Assembly: GCA_007126855.1 (NCBI GenBank)
Contig: SLAK01000226.1
Coordinates: 1 to 7,888, forward strand
Direction: 5' to 3'
Length of the DNA stretch: 7,888 nucleotides
From: Dehalococcoidia bacterium
GTDB lineage: Bacteria > Chloroflexota > Dehalococcoidia > Tepidiformales > Tepidiformaceae
The notes under the pieces: generated by a model
Database searches by the model: none
Told to the model about the DNA's origin: nothing
What the model saw: only the letters and a program-made list of their open reading frames with translations
Made by a program: the position numbers and the translations under genes
Shown: one piece after another, positions 1-6,247 of the stretch
Layout: every line of letters begins with the position of its first letter
Numbering within the stretch: position 1 is the first letter of the stretch

Positions 1-436
1 CATCGAGGATGTTTTCGCCGTCCAGGTCCACCGTGAGCTGTGCCTGGAAGTGGTTCTTCGTCAGGCGCACGTCGGCAACGTCGACGGGGTAGCCCCAGCG
101 GCGGCGCAGCTCCTCCGCGGCCGCTTCGCTATCGCAAAATGCGCGCGCAAGAAAGCCGCGGGGACGCGTTGCGGCGCGGCAGCCGACCCGCACTTCAGCC
201 AGGGTGAACGGCCCGACGGAGCTGTCCGGTACGCGGGTGCCGTTGACCACCACCGTTGGCGGGATCGTCGGGTGGAGCGCCGGCGGCAGCAAGGAAGTCA
301 TCGCCGAGTCGTCGATCTCGTAGAAGATCTGCAGGACGTTAGCTTCCTTCAGCTCCCACGTGCCGGTGCCAAGGTCTTCGACCAGCGGTGCATCGGAGGC
401 GAGGGGCGAGAGGTCGAGCGTGCCCGTGAGCGGCAT
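1..436 (-). CDS. Acetoacetate decarboxylase-family protein, C-terminus cut off by the window edge
   Basis: The minus-strand frame opens with ATG at 434-436 and stays open to base 1, giving 145 residues with no stop, so the 3' part lies outside the window. The segment GPFTLAEVRVGCR (about residues 75-87), followed by RPRGFL and RRWGYPV (about 112-118), resembles ADC-like proteins related to acetoacetate decarboxylase. That family uses a Schiff-base lysine; Lys127 (in RLTKNH) lies downstream of these motifs, but I cannot say it is the catalytic one from this fragment. The ATG shares one base with the TAA of the upstream oxidoreductase gene (TAATG), and a GGAGG at 446-450 sits 9 bases upstream, so translational coupling is likely. 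The pairing suggests both act on one small-molecule pathway; the substrate is unknown. Family call is fairly secure, decarboxylase activity is not, since many homologues have other or unknown reactions. Confidence 0.75.
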   Translation of the reverse strand, partial: MPLTGTLDLSPLASDAPLVEDLGTGTWELKEANVLQIFYEIDDSAMTSLLPPALHPTIPPTVVVNGTRVPDSSVGPFTLAEVRVGCRAATRPRGFLARAFCDSEAAAEELRRRWGYPVDVADVRLTKNHFQAQLTVDLDGENILD

Positions 437-1548
437 TACTCACCACCTCCCACGGCCAAAGGCTCTTTCTCCGCTTTGCCGGCAAATTTCGGCATGACTT
501 CCTTCGCAAAGAGCCGCATGCTGGCCAGCACTTCTTCCTGGGGCACGGTCTCGTTCGCGTTGAGCAGGAAGTTGATGCGGTCGACGCCGACCGCTTCCCA
601 CTTCCGGATGACCTCTGTGATGCGGTTAGGGTCGCCGATCGCCAGGCCTTCCGGCACATTGCCGCCGGCCGGAGCGGTCGATTCGCGCCGGAGTGCGGGC
701 AGCAAGCCCAGGTTTGGATAGGAGCGCGAGGGATAGGCCTGGCGCAGGGCCAGGAGCTGCTCGGCCAGGTAGTTGAAGGTCCCGGCGAGGCGCTGGCCGG
801 TCTTGATGCCCGTCTCGTTGTCTTCGTGGCAGAACAGGAAGTTGACTGTGTTCACCTGTTCGTTCACGAATTCGGCGACCGGGTCGCAGTACTGGATGCG
901 GCGCCGGTATTCGGCAATCTTCTTCTCCTGCTCGGCGAAGCCGCCGAAGGTAAGTCCAAGGCTGCCAAGGCCGCGGTCGGCCGCGTCCAGCTCGGTCCCG
1001 GGGCTCGTGACGGCGACCCACATTGGCGGGTGGGGCTTCTGGTAGGGCTTGGGAAGGATTGCCCGGGTCGGCATGCTAAAGGCGCGGCCCTGGTAACCGA
1101 AACGCTCCTGCGTCCACATCTTCGGCAGCACCCGGACGTATTCATCCCAGGTCTTCTTCGTCTCGTCGGGGTCGGCTTCGAAGCCGCCAAGCTCGGTCCA
1201 TGTCGCCGACCGGCCGGTACCGACTTCCAGTCGGCCATGGGAGAGGATGTCGAGCACGGCGGTGCGCTCCGCAACCTTGATCGGGTGGTTAAATTCCGGC
1301 ACGCACACCACGATGCCGTGGCCGACGCGGATGTTCTTCGTCTGCATCGCGCAGGCGGTCAGGAACAGTTCAGGCGCCGAGCAGTGCGAGTATTCCTCCA
1401 GGAAGTGGTGCTCCACTGCCCACACCTGGTCGAAGCCCAGCTCGTCCGCCAGGCGCACCTGCTCCAGGCAGCGGTGATAGACATCGTGCTCGGTCTCTGC
1501 GTCCCAGGGGCGCGGCACAGAGATCTCGTAGAAGAGTCCAAACTTCAT
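436..1548 (-). CDS. LLM-class (luciferase-like) flavin-dependent oxidoreductase
   Basis: A 370-residue cytosolic protein of the bacterial luciferase-like monooxygenase fold, close to the usual 320-400 residues. Visible family hallmarks are the N-terminal strand MKFGLFYE, a LADELGFDQVWAVEHHF segment near residues 33-47, the central GRLEVGTGRS loop near 104-113, the LPKPYQKPHPPMWVAV segment near 164-179, and a C-terminal GVDRINFLLN strand. These enzymes use FMNH2 or reduced F420 to oxygenate or reduce small organic substrates; cofactor and substrate cannot be read here. The ATG at 1548 is supported by AAGGGGG at 1559-1565, with 10 bases between the G-run and the start. An 81-bp gap separates it from the kinase gene upstream, so it may have its own promoter; its stop overlaps the start of the decarboxylase-like gene. 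It is a metabolic neighbour rather than part of the cell-wall block. Confidence 0.9.
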   Translation of the reverse strand: MKFGLFYEISVPRPWDAETEHDVYHRCLEQVRLADELGFDQVWAVEHHFLEEYSHCSAPELFLTACAMQTKNIRVGHGIVVCVPEFNHPIKVAERTAVLDILSHGRLEVGTGRSATWTELGGFEADPDETKKTWDEYVRVLPKMWTQERFGYQGRAFSMPTRAILPKPYQKPHPPMWVAVTSPGTELDAADRGLGSLGLTFGGFAEQEKKIAEYRRRIQYCDPVAEFVNEQVNTVNFLFCHEDNETGIKTGQRLAGTFNYLAEQLLALRQAYPSRSYPNLGLLPALRRESTAPAGGNVPEGLAIGDPNRITEVIRKWEAVGVDRINFLLNANETVPQEEVLASMRLFAKEVMPKFAGKAEKEPLAVGGGE

Positions 1549-1583
1549 GTGGGCGTTTCCCCCTTGAGCCTCTAGTTGGGGTC

Positions 1584-1589
1584 ACTCTA
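1584..1589 (-). promoter_or_regulatory. Possible -10 element (TAGAGT) for the oxidoreductase-decarboxylase pair
   Basis: Within the 81-bp gap after the kinase stop, the minus strand reads TAGAGT, fitting TANNNT. It would give a leader of roughly 30 bases before the ATG at 1548, enough to hold the G-rich ribosome binding site. No convincing -35 hexamer lies 16-18 bases upstream. I see no hairpin with a U-tract between 1590 and 1630, so read-through from the kinase gene is equally possible. Confidence 0.25.
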
Positions 1590-1629
1590 ACACACGGCCT
1601 GGAGCGTTTGCGCCGCCGAAATCCTGCCG

Positions 1630-2943
1630 TTAGCCCGGCGGTGACAGGCTCGGCAGGGGCAGGAAGCCCACCTCATCGTCATCCGCCGGCGGGGTGGGCG
1701 TCGGAAGCTCTTCCGTCGGCGTTGGCGTTGGCTCCGGAGTCGGAGTCGGAGTCGGTTCCGGAGTCGGCGTTTCTTGCGTCGGGGTTGGCGTGGGCGTCAA
1801 CGTCGGTTCCGGCGTCGGGGTTGGTGTGTCCGGCTCCGGGGTTGGGGTCGGCTCGTCGTTGATGTCCTCGGTGGGCGTGGGGGTTGGCGCCGGGCTCTCG
1901 CCGCCCTGCCCGGTGATCAACGCGGCGACGATCGCGCCAACGCCGATCGCGAGCACGATCGCACCCACGGCCGCGACGATCAGCGCTGCGTTCGAACCAG
2001 ACGATTCCGGTTCCGGGTATGGCGCCACCCGCCCGGTGGGGGTACGTGGCGGAGGTGGCGGTGGCGGCGGGGCCGCGACTGGCGCGACGCGGGATGTGGT
2101 GCGCCCGCCTGCCTGCGCCGCCCGCACGAGCGCCTGGCGAAAGTCCTCGGCCGTGCTAAAACGCTCTGCCGGCTGGATGGCCAGCGCACGGCCGAGCACA
2201 CCTTCAAGCGCCGGTGTCGCTCCCGGCGCGACGGACCTGAGCGGCGGAGCGGGGGTCGCCAGCCGCTGGGCTGCAACGAGGGCCGACGTTGCGCCGGTGA
2301 ACGGGAGCCGGCCCGCGACCATCTCGTAAACGGTGAGCCCAAGGGAGTAGATGTCCGATGCCGGCGTGGCCGGCTGCCCCTGAAGCACTTCGGGGGCCAG
2401 GTAGGCAATCGTGCCCAGGACTTCCCGGGCCTGGTCGGGCGTGAGTGTCTTCGTGACCTGGTCTGCGACGCCGAAGTCAGCGACCTTTGCCACGCCCTGC
2501 TCGTTGATCAGGATGTTCTCCGGCTTCACGTCGCAATGGACGATTCCCTGCCGGTGCGCGAAGTGGAGCGCCGCCGCCACCTGCTGCCCGTAGCGGACGG
2601 CCTGGGCCTCGGGCAGCTTACCGGACGCATCCAGCAGCTCCCGGACGGTGTGCCCCTGGACATACTCCATGACAAGGTAGCTGCGCCCTTCGACCTCGCC
2701 GGTGTCGTAGATCGCGACGATGTTCGGGTGCTGCAGGCTCGCGATGGTGCGGGCTTCGCGCTGGATGCTCTCGGTGAGGTCGCCTTCTTCCGTCACCTGC
2801 AGCGCTTCGGCCAGGATCTTCACGGCGACCCAGCGGCCGAGGCGCAGGTCTTCGGCCAGCCATACCTCGGCCATACCACCGCTGCCCAGTGGACGCTCAA
2901 GGCGGTATCGTTGTTCCAGGACGTCGGAAGGATTCAAAGGCAA
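1630..2943 (-). CDS. Transmembrane Ser/Thr protein kinase (PknB-like kinase domain, non-RD, no PASTA)
   Basis: A Hanks-type kinase of about 437 residues that phosphorylates Ser/Thr on target proteins. Numbered from the TTG at 2943: glycine loop LGSGGMAEV (19-27), ATP-binding Lys42, helix-C Glu63, catalytic loop HCDVKPEN (136-143, Asp138), DFG (156-158), APE (183-185). The Arg of the usual HRD motif is Cys137. The kinase domain (about 13-270) is followed by a Pro-rich juxtamembrane linker with eight consecutive prolines (292-299), one hydrophobic helix (about 318-343), then an extracellular Thr-Pro-rich tail (350-419) instead of PASTA repeats. The start is uncertain: the open frame runs back to an ATG at 3126, but that would overlap the divergent rodA gene by 174 bp and upstream residues do not look kinase-like. 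TTG at 2943 or 2937 fits the conserved RYRLERPLG start. The rodA, fha and pbpA neighbours suggest cell-wall signalling. Confidence 0.9.
   Translation of the reverse strand: MPLNPSDVLEQRYRLERPLGSGGMAEVWLAEDLRLGRWVAVKILAEALQVTEEGDLTESIQREARTIASLQHPNIVAIYDTGEVEGRSYLVMEYVQGHTVRELLDASGKLPEAQAVRYGQQVAAALHFAHRQGIVHCDVKPENILINEQGVAKVADFGVADQVTKTLTPDQAREVLGTIAYLAPEVLQGQPATPASDIYSLGLTVYEMVAGRLPFTGATSALVAAQRLATPAPPLRSVAPGATPALEGVLGRALAIQPAERFSTAEDFRQALVRAAQAGGRTTSRVAPVAAPPPPPPPPRTPTGRVAPYPEPESSGSNAALIVAAVGAIVLAIGVGAIVAALITGQGGESPAPTPTPTEDINDEPTPTPEPDTPTPTPEPTLTPTPTPTQETPTPEPTPTPTPEPTPTPTEELPTPTPPADDDEVGFLPLPSLSPPG
1687..1893 (-). repeat. Low-complexity tract encoding the Thr-Pro-rich extracellular tail
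   Basis: This stretch of the kinase gene is built from degenerate 6-base units (GTCGGN/GTTGGN on the plus strand), including three exact GTCGGA-type units in a row near 1738-1756. On the coding strand it yields alternating Thr-Pro with interspersed Glu, Asp and Gln for about 69 residues. Such Pro/Thr tails commonly act as extended spacers across the cell envelope and may be O-glycosylated; that role is inferred. The tract is a likely site of copy-number change by replication slippage. Confidence 0.8.
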
Positions 2944-2952
2944 ACTACCCGG

Positions 2953-4239
2953 ATGGTCGTACGGGGCATTGTCGCCCGTCAACGGAACTTGGAATTGCTG
3001 CTGCTTGCCGGCAGCATTGGCTTCGTTTTCCTCGGCTGGAAGGCGCTGCAGGAAGCCGCCTTCGCCCTCCCGGAAACCGATACCCGGATCGTACTCCAGT
3101 TTGCGATTACAGCGCTCGCAGGCCACCTCGCCTTGCGCTGGTCTTGCCCTGACGCTCCCGCCCAGGTTTTCGGCATCGCCATGATGCTGGCCGCGGTCGG
3201 CCTGATCTTCGTCATGCGGCTGGCGCCGGCCATCGCGGTCGACCAGGCGAACTGGATAAGCCTGGGCACCGCGCTGATGGTCGGCACCGCCATCGCTGGC
3301 CGTCGTTATGACATGTTGCAGCGCTACAAGTACACGGCGGCGTTCCTGGCCATCTTACTGCTGGTCATCACGGGCCTGTTCGGCACCGAGCAGGGTGGCG
3401 CGCGGCGATGGATCACGATTGCTGGCTATACCGTGCAATCCACCGAGATCATCAAGGTGGCGCTCATCGTTTTCCTGGCGGGCTACCTGGCGCAGGAAGC
3501 GAGCGTGCTGAGCATGCCAAAGGTGCGCTTCGGCGGCCGGAACTATTCATCGCTGCCCTATCTCCTGCCGCTGGCCGGTGTGTGGCTCATCCTCATGGTG
3601 GCGCTGGGGCTGCTCAAGGACCTGGGGACCGTGGCGCTGCTGCTCCTGCTCGCCATGGCGGCGCTTTATGTCGCAACGGGGCTCATCCGCTACGTCATAG
3701 CCGGGGCCGCGCTGCTGGCGCTCACAGGCGCGGCCGGCTATGCGCTCTTCTGGCACACGCGCACGCGGATCGACACCTGGCTCAACCCATCGGACGACCC
3801 GCTCGGCGCGGGGTTCCAGACGCTGCAAAGCAGCTACGCGATCCAGGCTGGCGGCATAACGGGTGAAGGGCTTGGCATGGGCAACCCGCAGGTCATCCCG
3901 GCCGCCTCGACCGACTACATCTTCAGCGCCATTGGCGAGGAGCTCGGGCTGATCGGCGCGCTCTGCATTGTGTTGCTCTTTGGCCTGCTCGTGTTCGCCG
4001 GCATGCGCGTCTCGCTCATGGCACGCGACCCCTTTGGCCGGATGCTCGGCGCCACAATCGCGCTCACCATTGGTATCCAGGCACTGGTCATCATCGCCGG
4101 CAATCTCCGCCTCATCCCCACTACCGGCGTGACGCTGCCGTTCGTCAGCCAGGGCGGTTCGAGTATGCTGGTGAACCTGGTGCTGGTGGGGTTGTTGCTG
4201 GCGATTGCCCAGCGTGCCCGCTCGCCCGATCAGGCGTGA
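2953..4239 (+). CDS. rodA: RodA/FtsW-family (SEDS) peptidoglycan glycosyltransferase
   Basis: A 428-residue polytopic membrane protein of the SEDS family, which polymerises lipid II into glycan strands with a class B PBP partner. It is rich in hydrophobic helices throughout. Motifs include GGARRWI (148-154) followed by QSTEIIK (162-168, usually QPSE..K), KDLGT with the family's catalytic Asp at 223, DTWLNP (274-279), the GAGFQTLQS segment (286-294), TDYIFSAIGEELG (320-332), and PFVSQGGSS (396-404, usually PF.SYGGSS). The pattern resembles actinobacterial RodA more than proteobacterial FtsW. The frame is open far upstream, but that part is antisense to the kinase; ATG 2953 is chosen because RQRNLELLLL matches the normal N-terminus and AAAGG at 2936-2940 lies 12 bases ahead. 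It runs opposite to all neighbours: divergent from the kinase, convergent with fhaB and overlapping it by 10 bp. The likely partner is the PbpA encoded at 6244-7647. Confidence 0.92.
   Translation: MVVRGIVARQRNLELLLLAGSIGFVFLGWKALQEAAFALPETDTRIVLQFAITALAGHLALRWSCPDAPAQVFGIAMMLAAVGLIFVMRLAPAIAVDQANWISLGTALMVGTAIAGRRYDMLQRYKYTAAFLAILLLVITGLFGTEQGGARRWITIAGYTVQSTEIIKVALIVFLAGYLAQEASVLSMPKVRFGGRNYSSLPYLLPLAGVWLILMVALGLLKDLGTVALLLLLAMAALYVATGLIRYVIAGAALLALTGAAGYALFWHTRTRIDTWLNPSDDPLGAGFQTLQSSYAIQAGGITGEGLGMGNPQVIPAASTDYIFSAIGEELGLIGALCIVLLFGLLVFAGMRVSLMARDPFGRMLGATIALTIGIQALVIIAGNLRLIPTTGVTLPFVSQGGSSMLVNLVLVGLLLAIAQRARSPDQA
2977..2982 (-). promoter_or_regulatory. Possible -35 hexamer (TTGACG) of the kinase promoter, inside rodA
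   Basis: The minus strand reads TTGACG, five of six matches to TTGACA. A weak -10 candidate, GACCAT, follows after 18 bases and would place transcription start beside the TTG start at 2943. The kinase and rodA starts are only about 9 bp apart, so any kinase promoter must lie within rodA coding sequence. The -10 match is poor. Confidence 0.2.
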
Positions 4240-4667
4240 AAGCGCATCACCACAGCGCCGATCGAAACGGTATCTCCCGGGCGAAGCGTGGCGCCACGTC
4301 CATCGACGGGCCGGCTGCCCACCAGGGTGCCGTTGGTGCTGCGCAGGTCGGTCACCACCCATTTCCCTCGAACATTCCGGATTTCGGCATGGCTGGCCGA
4401 AACAGAGGGGTCGGTGATCACGATTGAATTGCCCGCATCCCGGCCTATTGTCATCAGGCCGGCCAGCTCGAACGAGGTGCCGGGCGCCAACCCGGACTCT
4501 CCCGGTGACAACACCTGCAGCGAAGGGCGGCGGCGCTCCTGCCGTGGCCGCGAGATAGCCCCGATCCGCACTGCGCCGCTCATCGACACTGCCACGATCA
4601 CGACGAACATGAGCAACAGTCCGAGCAGGCCCAGCCGGAGAAGCAGCAGCTCGTCGACTTCGATCAC
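4230..4667 (-). CDS. fhaB: FhaB/FipA-like membrane-anchored FHA-domain protein
   Basis: A 145-residue protein with one N-terminal hydrophobic helix (about 7-30), a short basic linker (RPRQERRR, 40-47), and one FHA domain (about 50-143), the same layout and size as mycobacterial FhaB/FipA (about 155 residues). Phosphothreonine-binding landmarks are present: IGR (74-76), SASHAEI (90-96) and STNGTLV (110-116). It should bind phosphothreonine on kinase substrates at the membrane; mycobacterial FipA links to cell division, but the partner here is not shown. The start is GTG at 4667 in a GTGA overlap with the upstream fhaA-like stop, with a strong AAGGAGG 6 bases ahead. It ends inside the 3' end of rodA. 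Confidence 0.9.
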   Translation of the reverse strand: MIEVDELLLLRLGLLGLLLMFVVIVAVSMSGAVRIGAISRPRQERRRPSLQVLSPGESGLAPGTSFELAGLMTIGRDAGNSIVITDPSVSASHAEIRNVRGKWVVTDLRSTNGTLVGSRPVDGRGATLRPGDTVSIGAVVMRFHA

Positions 4668-5356
4668 GCCGGGCCTCCTTCCAGCATGAGCTCGATATCG
4701 CCCAGGGCGACCACAGCGCCCGGGGCCACCGCAGTCTCATGCACCCGGTGGCCATCCACCACGACCCCATTCCGGCTGCCCTTGTCTCGAATGACGAGCC
4801 CGTGCTCGGTCCGCGTGATTTCGGCGTGGTGGCGCGACACCGCCATGCTCGCAAGCACAAGGTCGTTGTCTGGCCCTCGGCCGATTCGCCACGGCAGATG
4901 CGTTACCTGCACCCTTTCCCCGCCGGGCAGGCGCAGGGCCAGGTCCTGCACGGGGACCAGGCGGCGCGTCGCGTGTGAAGGGCGCGTTACCGTTCCCGGC
5001 GCTCGCGCGTGGGTGAACCGCGCCGAGATCTGAGAGGTCCCCGCCGGCACGCGCGGGTCCGCGGCGAAACGCAACGAGCGCTGGCCAATGCTGCGGTAGC
5101 CGCCGGCCCGCGCCCGTTCGCCGAGCACCTGGAGCATCTCCGCGCGGAACTGCGGGAGCTCTGGCCGCAGGCGCGAAAAGTCCGCGGGGTTCAGGGCCAC
5201 GCGCACTTCGTTCGGCGCGTCGCCTTCGCGCACATTTGCATCGAATGTCTCGAGGATCTGGTCCCGCAGCCGCAGCGGGTGCAGGCCTGCCGCGGAAAGC
5301 CGCCGGGCCGCCTGCTCCAGCAGCCGTTCGAGCCGCGGGAGCGATCCTTCGCTCAC
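4664..5356 (-). CDS. fhaA: FhaA-like protein 1 (DUF3662 + FHA), short-linker form
   Basis: A 230-residue soluble protein with an N-terminal DUF3662 (FhaA N-terminal) domain (about 1-115) and a C-terminal FHA domain (about 150-225), joined by a linker of only about 30 residues. DUF3662 features include VRVALNPADF (51-60). FHA landmarks are IGRGPDNDL (158-166), SRHHAEI (174-180) and GSRNGVVV (193-200). In mycobacteria FhaA binds phosphorylated partners of PknB at the membrane and influences peptidoglycan synthesis; that role is carried over by homology and context. It is much shorter than mycobacterial FhaA, which has a long unstructured linker. The start is GTG at 5356 with GGAGG at 5363-5367, 6 bases upstream; 42 bp separate it from the preceding paralogue. 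It is coupled to fhaB by the GTGA overlap and is clearly paralogous to the gene at 5399-6247. Confidence 0.9.
   Translation of the reverse strand: MSEGSLPRLERLLEQAARRLSAAGLHPLRLRDQILETFDANVREGDAPNEVRVALNPADFSRLRPELPQFRAEMLQVLGERARAGGYRSIGQRSLRFAADPRVPAGTSQISARFTHARAPGTVTRPSHATRRLVPVQDLALRLPGGERVQVTHLPWRIGRGPDNDLVLASMAVSRHHAEITRTEHGLVIRDKGSRNGVVVDGHRVHETAVAPGAVVALGDIELMLEGGPA
4674..4680 (-). promoter_or_regulatory. Strong Shine-Dalgarno (AAGGAGG) that fixes the GTG start of fhaB
   Basis: The minus strand carries AAGGAGG within the last codons of the upstream fhaA-like gene, 6 bases before the GTG at 4667. This near-perfect site supports the GTG start and the 4-base GTGA overlap, and shows that standard Shine-Dalgarno initiation operates in this organism. 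Confidence 0.8.
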
Positions 5357-5398
5357 CTGTGCCCTCCGGGAGACGGCGCCACGATCCGGGCGCTCACA

Positions 5399-6247
5399 TC
5401 AGCCAGCATGTTCCTCCAGCCGTAGTTCGATATCCCCAAGGATAAAGGCACTGCCCGGTACCAGGCGGACCTCCGTCTTTCGCTCGCCTTCCACCACGAT
5501 ACCGTTCCGGCTGCCCACGTCCTGAAGTTTGAGGCCCTCGTCGTCACGGGTAAGGGTTGCGTGGTGCCGGGACACGGCGAAGCTCGCCAGCGGAAGTTTG
5601 TTGTCCGGAGCGCGGCCAATCGTAAATGGAAAGCACGATACGGGGATCGACTCGCCGCCGGGAAGCCGGAGACTGAACCCCGTGGAGGCCGGTGTGGGCA
5701 GCCTCCCAGGTATGTCGACCGCCACCTCGGCTTGAGTGGGCGTTTCGGGCGCAGGCGGATGGCCGCCGGCAATGGTTACGGCCACTACCGCCGGTTCGGA
5801 AGGCGGAGTCTCCCCGATCATTTCGACCGGGACCGGTGGTAGGGGAGAAGGCGTTTCGCCGGTCTTCCGGGCCTTGCGAAGCCGTCCCAGTGACGGGCGC
5901 GATATTGTTGCTCTGACGTTCACGGTGTCCGGGGGAACTGAATGGTCCATGCCGAAGTGGACCGAGAGCTTTCGGTTTGTGGTGTAACCAGCAACGTGGC
6001 ATTGCTCGGCAAAGAGCTGCAACATGTCGGCGCGAAAGTCAGGGACATCCGGCGCGAGACGGGCATAGTCGCTCGGGTTAAGCAAGACCCGGATGTAGTC
6101 CGGCGCAACGCCATCCTTCACGTTGCGTTCCCACTCGCCAATGAGCCGGTCGCGGGTTCGGGCCGCGTTGAGCGCGCCATGCGCTTTCCAACGCCGCGCG
6201 GCCTGTTCGCGTAACTGTTCGACCAGTGAAGACTTATGTTCGGTCAA
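5399..6247 (-). CDS. fhaA: FhaA-like protein 2 (DUF3662 + FHA), long Pro/Thr-linker paralogue
   Basis: A 282-residue protein with DUF3662 at about 1-115 (IRVLLNPSDYARL at 52-64), a Pro/Thr-rich disordered linker at about 117-190, and a C-terminal FHA domain at about 195-278. FHA landmarks are IGRAPDNKL (210-218), SRHHATL (226-232) and GSRNGIVV (245-252). Its FHA domain is closely similar to that of the next gene (shared LRLPGGE, GSRNG and LGDIEL), so the two look like a tandem duplication that diverged mainly in the linker. The linker holds two GETP segments (130-133, 145-148), conceivable phosphothreonine sites, which is inference. The only reasonable start is TTG at 6247, in a TTGA overlap with the pbpA stop; no strong Shine-Dalgarno is visible, so it probably depends on coupling to pbpA translation. 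No membrane helix is seen. Confidence 0.88.
   Translation of the reverse strand: MTEHKSSLVEQLREQAARRWKAHGALNAARTRDRLIGEWERNVKDGVAPDYIRVLLNPSDYARLAPDVPDFRADMLQLFAEQCHVAGYTTNRKLSVHFGMDHSVPPDTVNVRATISRPSLGRLRKARKTGETPSPLPPVPVEMIGETPPSEPAVVAVTIAGGHPPAPETPTQAEVAVDIPGRLPTPASTGFSLRLPGGESIPVSCFPFTIGRAPDNKLPLASFAVSRHHATLTRDDEGLKLQDVGSRNGIVVEGERKTEVRLVPGSAFILGDIELRLEEHAG

Noticed and set aside
50..721. A 223-codon plus-strand open frame at the left edge
   Set aside because: It is antisense to the decarboxylase-like and oxidoreductase genes, both supported by family motifs, Shine-Dalgarno sites and the stop/start overlap.
826..1575. A 249-codon plus-strand open frame opposite the oxidoreductase gene
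   Set aside because: The minus-strand product is a clear LLM-family protein; the plus-strand translation shows no family motif and reflects GC-rich codon periodicity.
1687..1893. Possible CRISPR or minisatellite array from the regular GTCGG units
   Set aside because: There are no spacers and the repeats stay in frame as Thr-Pro codons of the kinase tail, so it is coding low complexity.
1774..2952. A very long plus-strand open frame running into rodA, which could suggest an 821-residue fusion protein
   Set aside because: The upstream 393 codons are antisense to the kinase, Arg-rich and low in structure, with no family resemblance; rodA homology begins only near 2953. Long spurious frames are expected at this GC content.
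2944..3126. N-terminal extension of the kinase starting with a Cys-containing segment (MACERCNRK)
   Set aside because: It looked briefly like a zinc-ribbon start, but it lies antisense to conserved rodA coding sequence, has only one Cys pair, and the kinase homology begins after it.
4224..4237. CGCC/GGCG dyad at the rodA-fhaB junction as a bidirectional terminator
   Set aside because: The arms are only 4 bases with no flanking U-tracts on either strand, too weak to call.
3547..4860. A 437-codon minus-strand open frame across rodA and the fhaB region
   Set aside because: It is an off-frame shadow: it is antisense to rodA membrane helices and out of frame with the convincing FHA domain, and its composition is Arg/His/Gln-rich without recognisable motifs.
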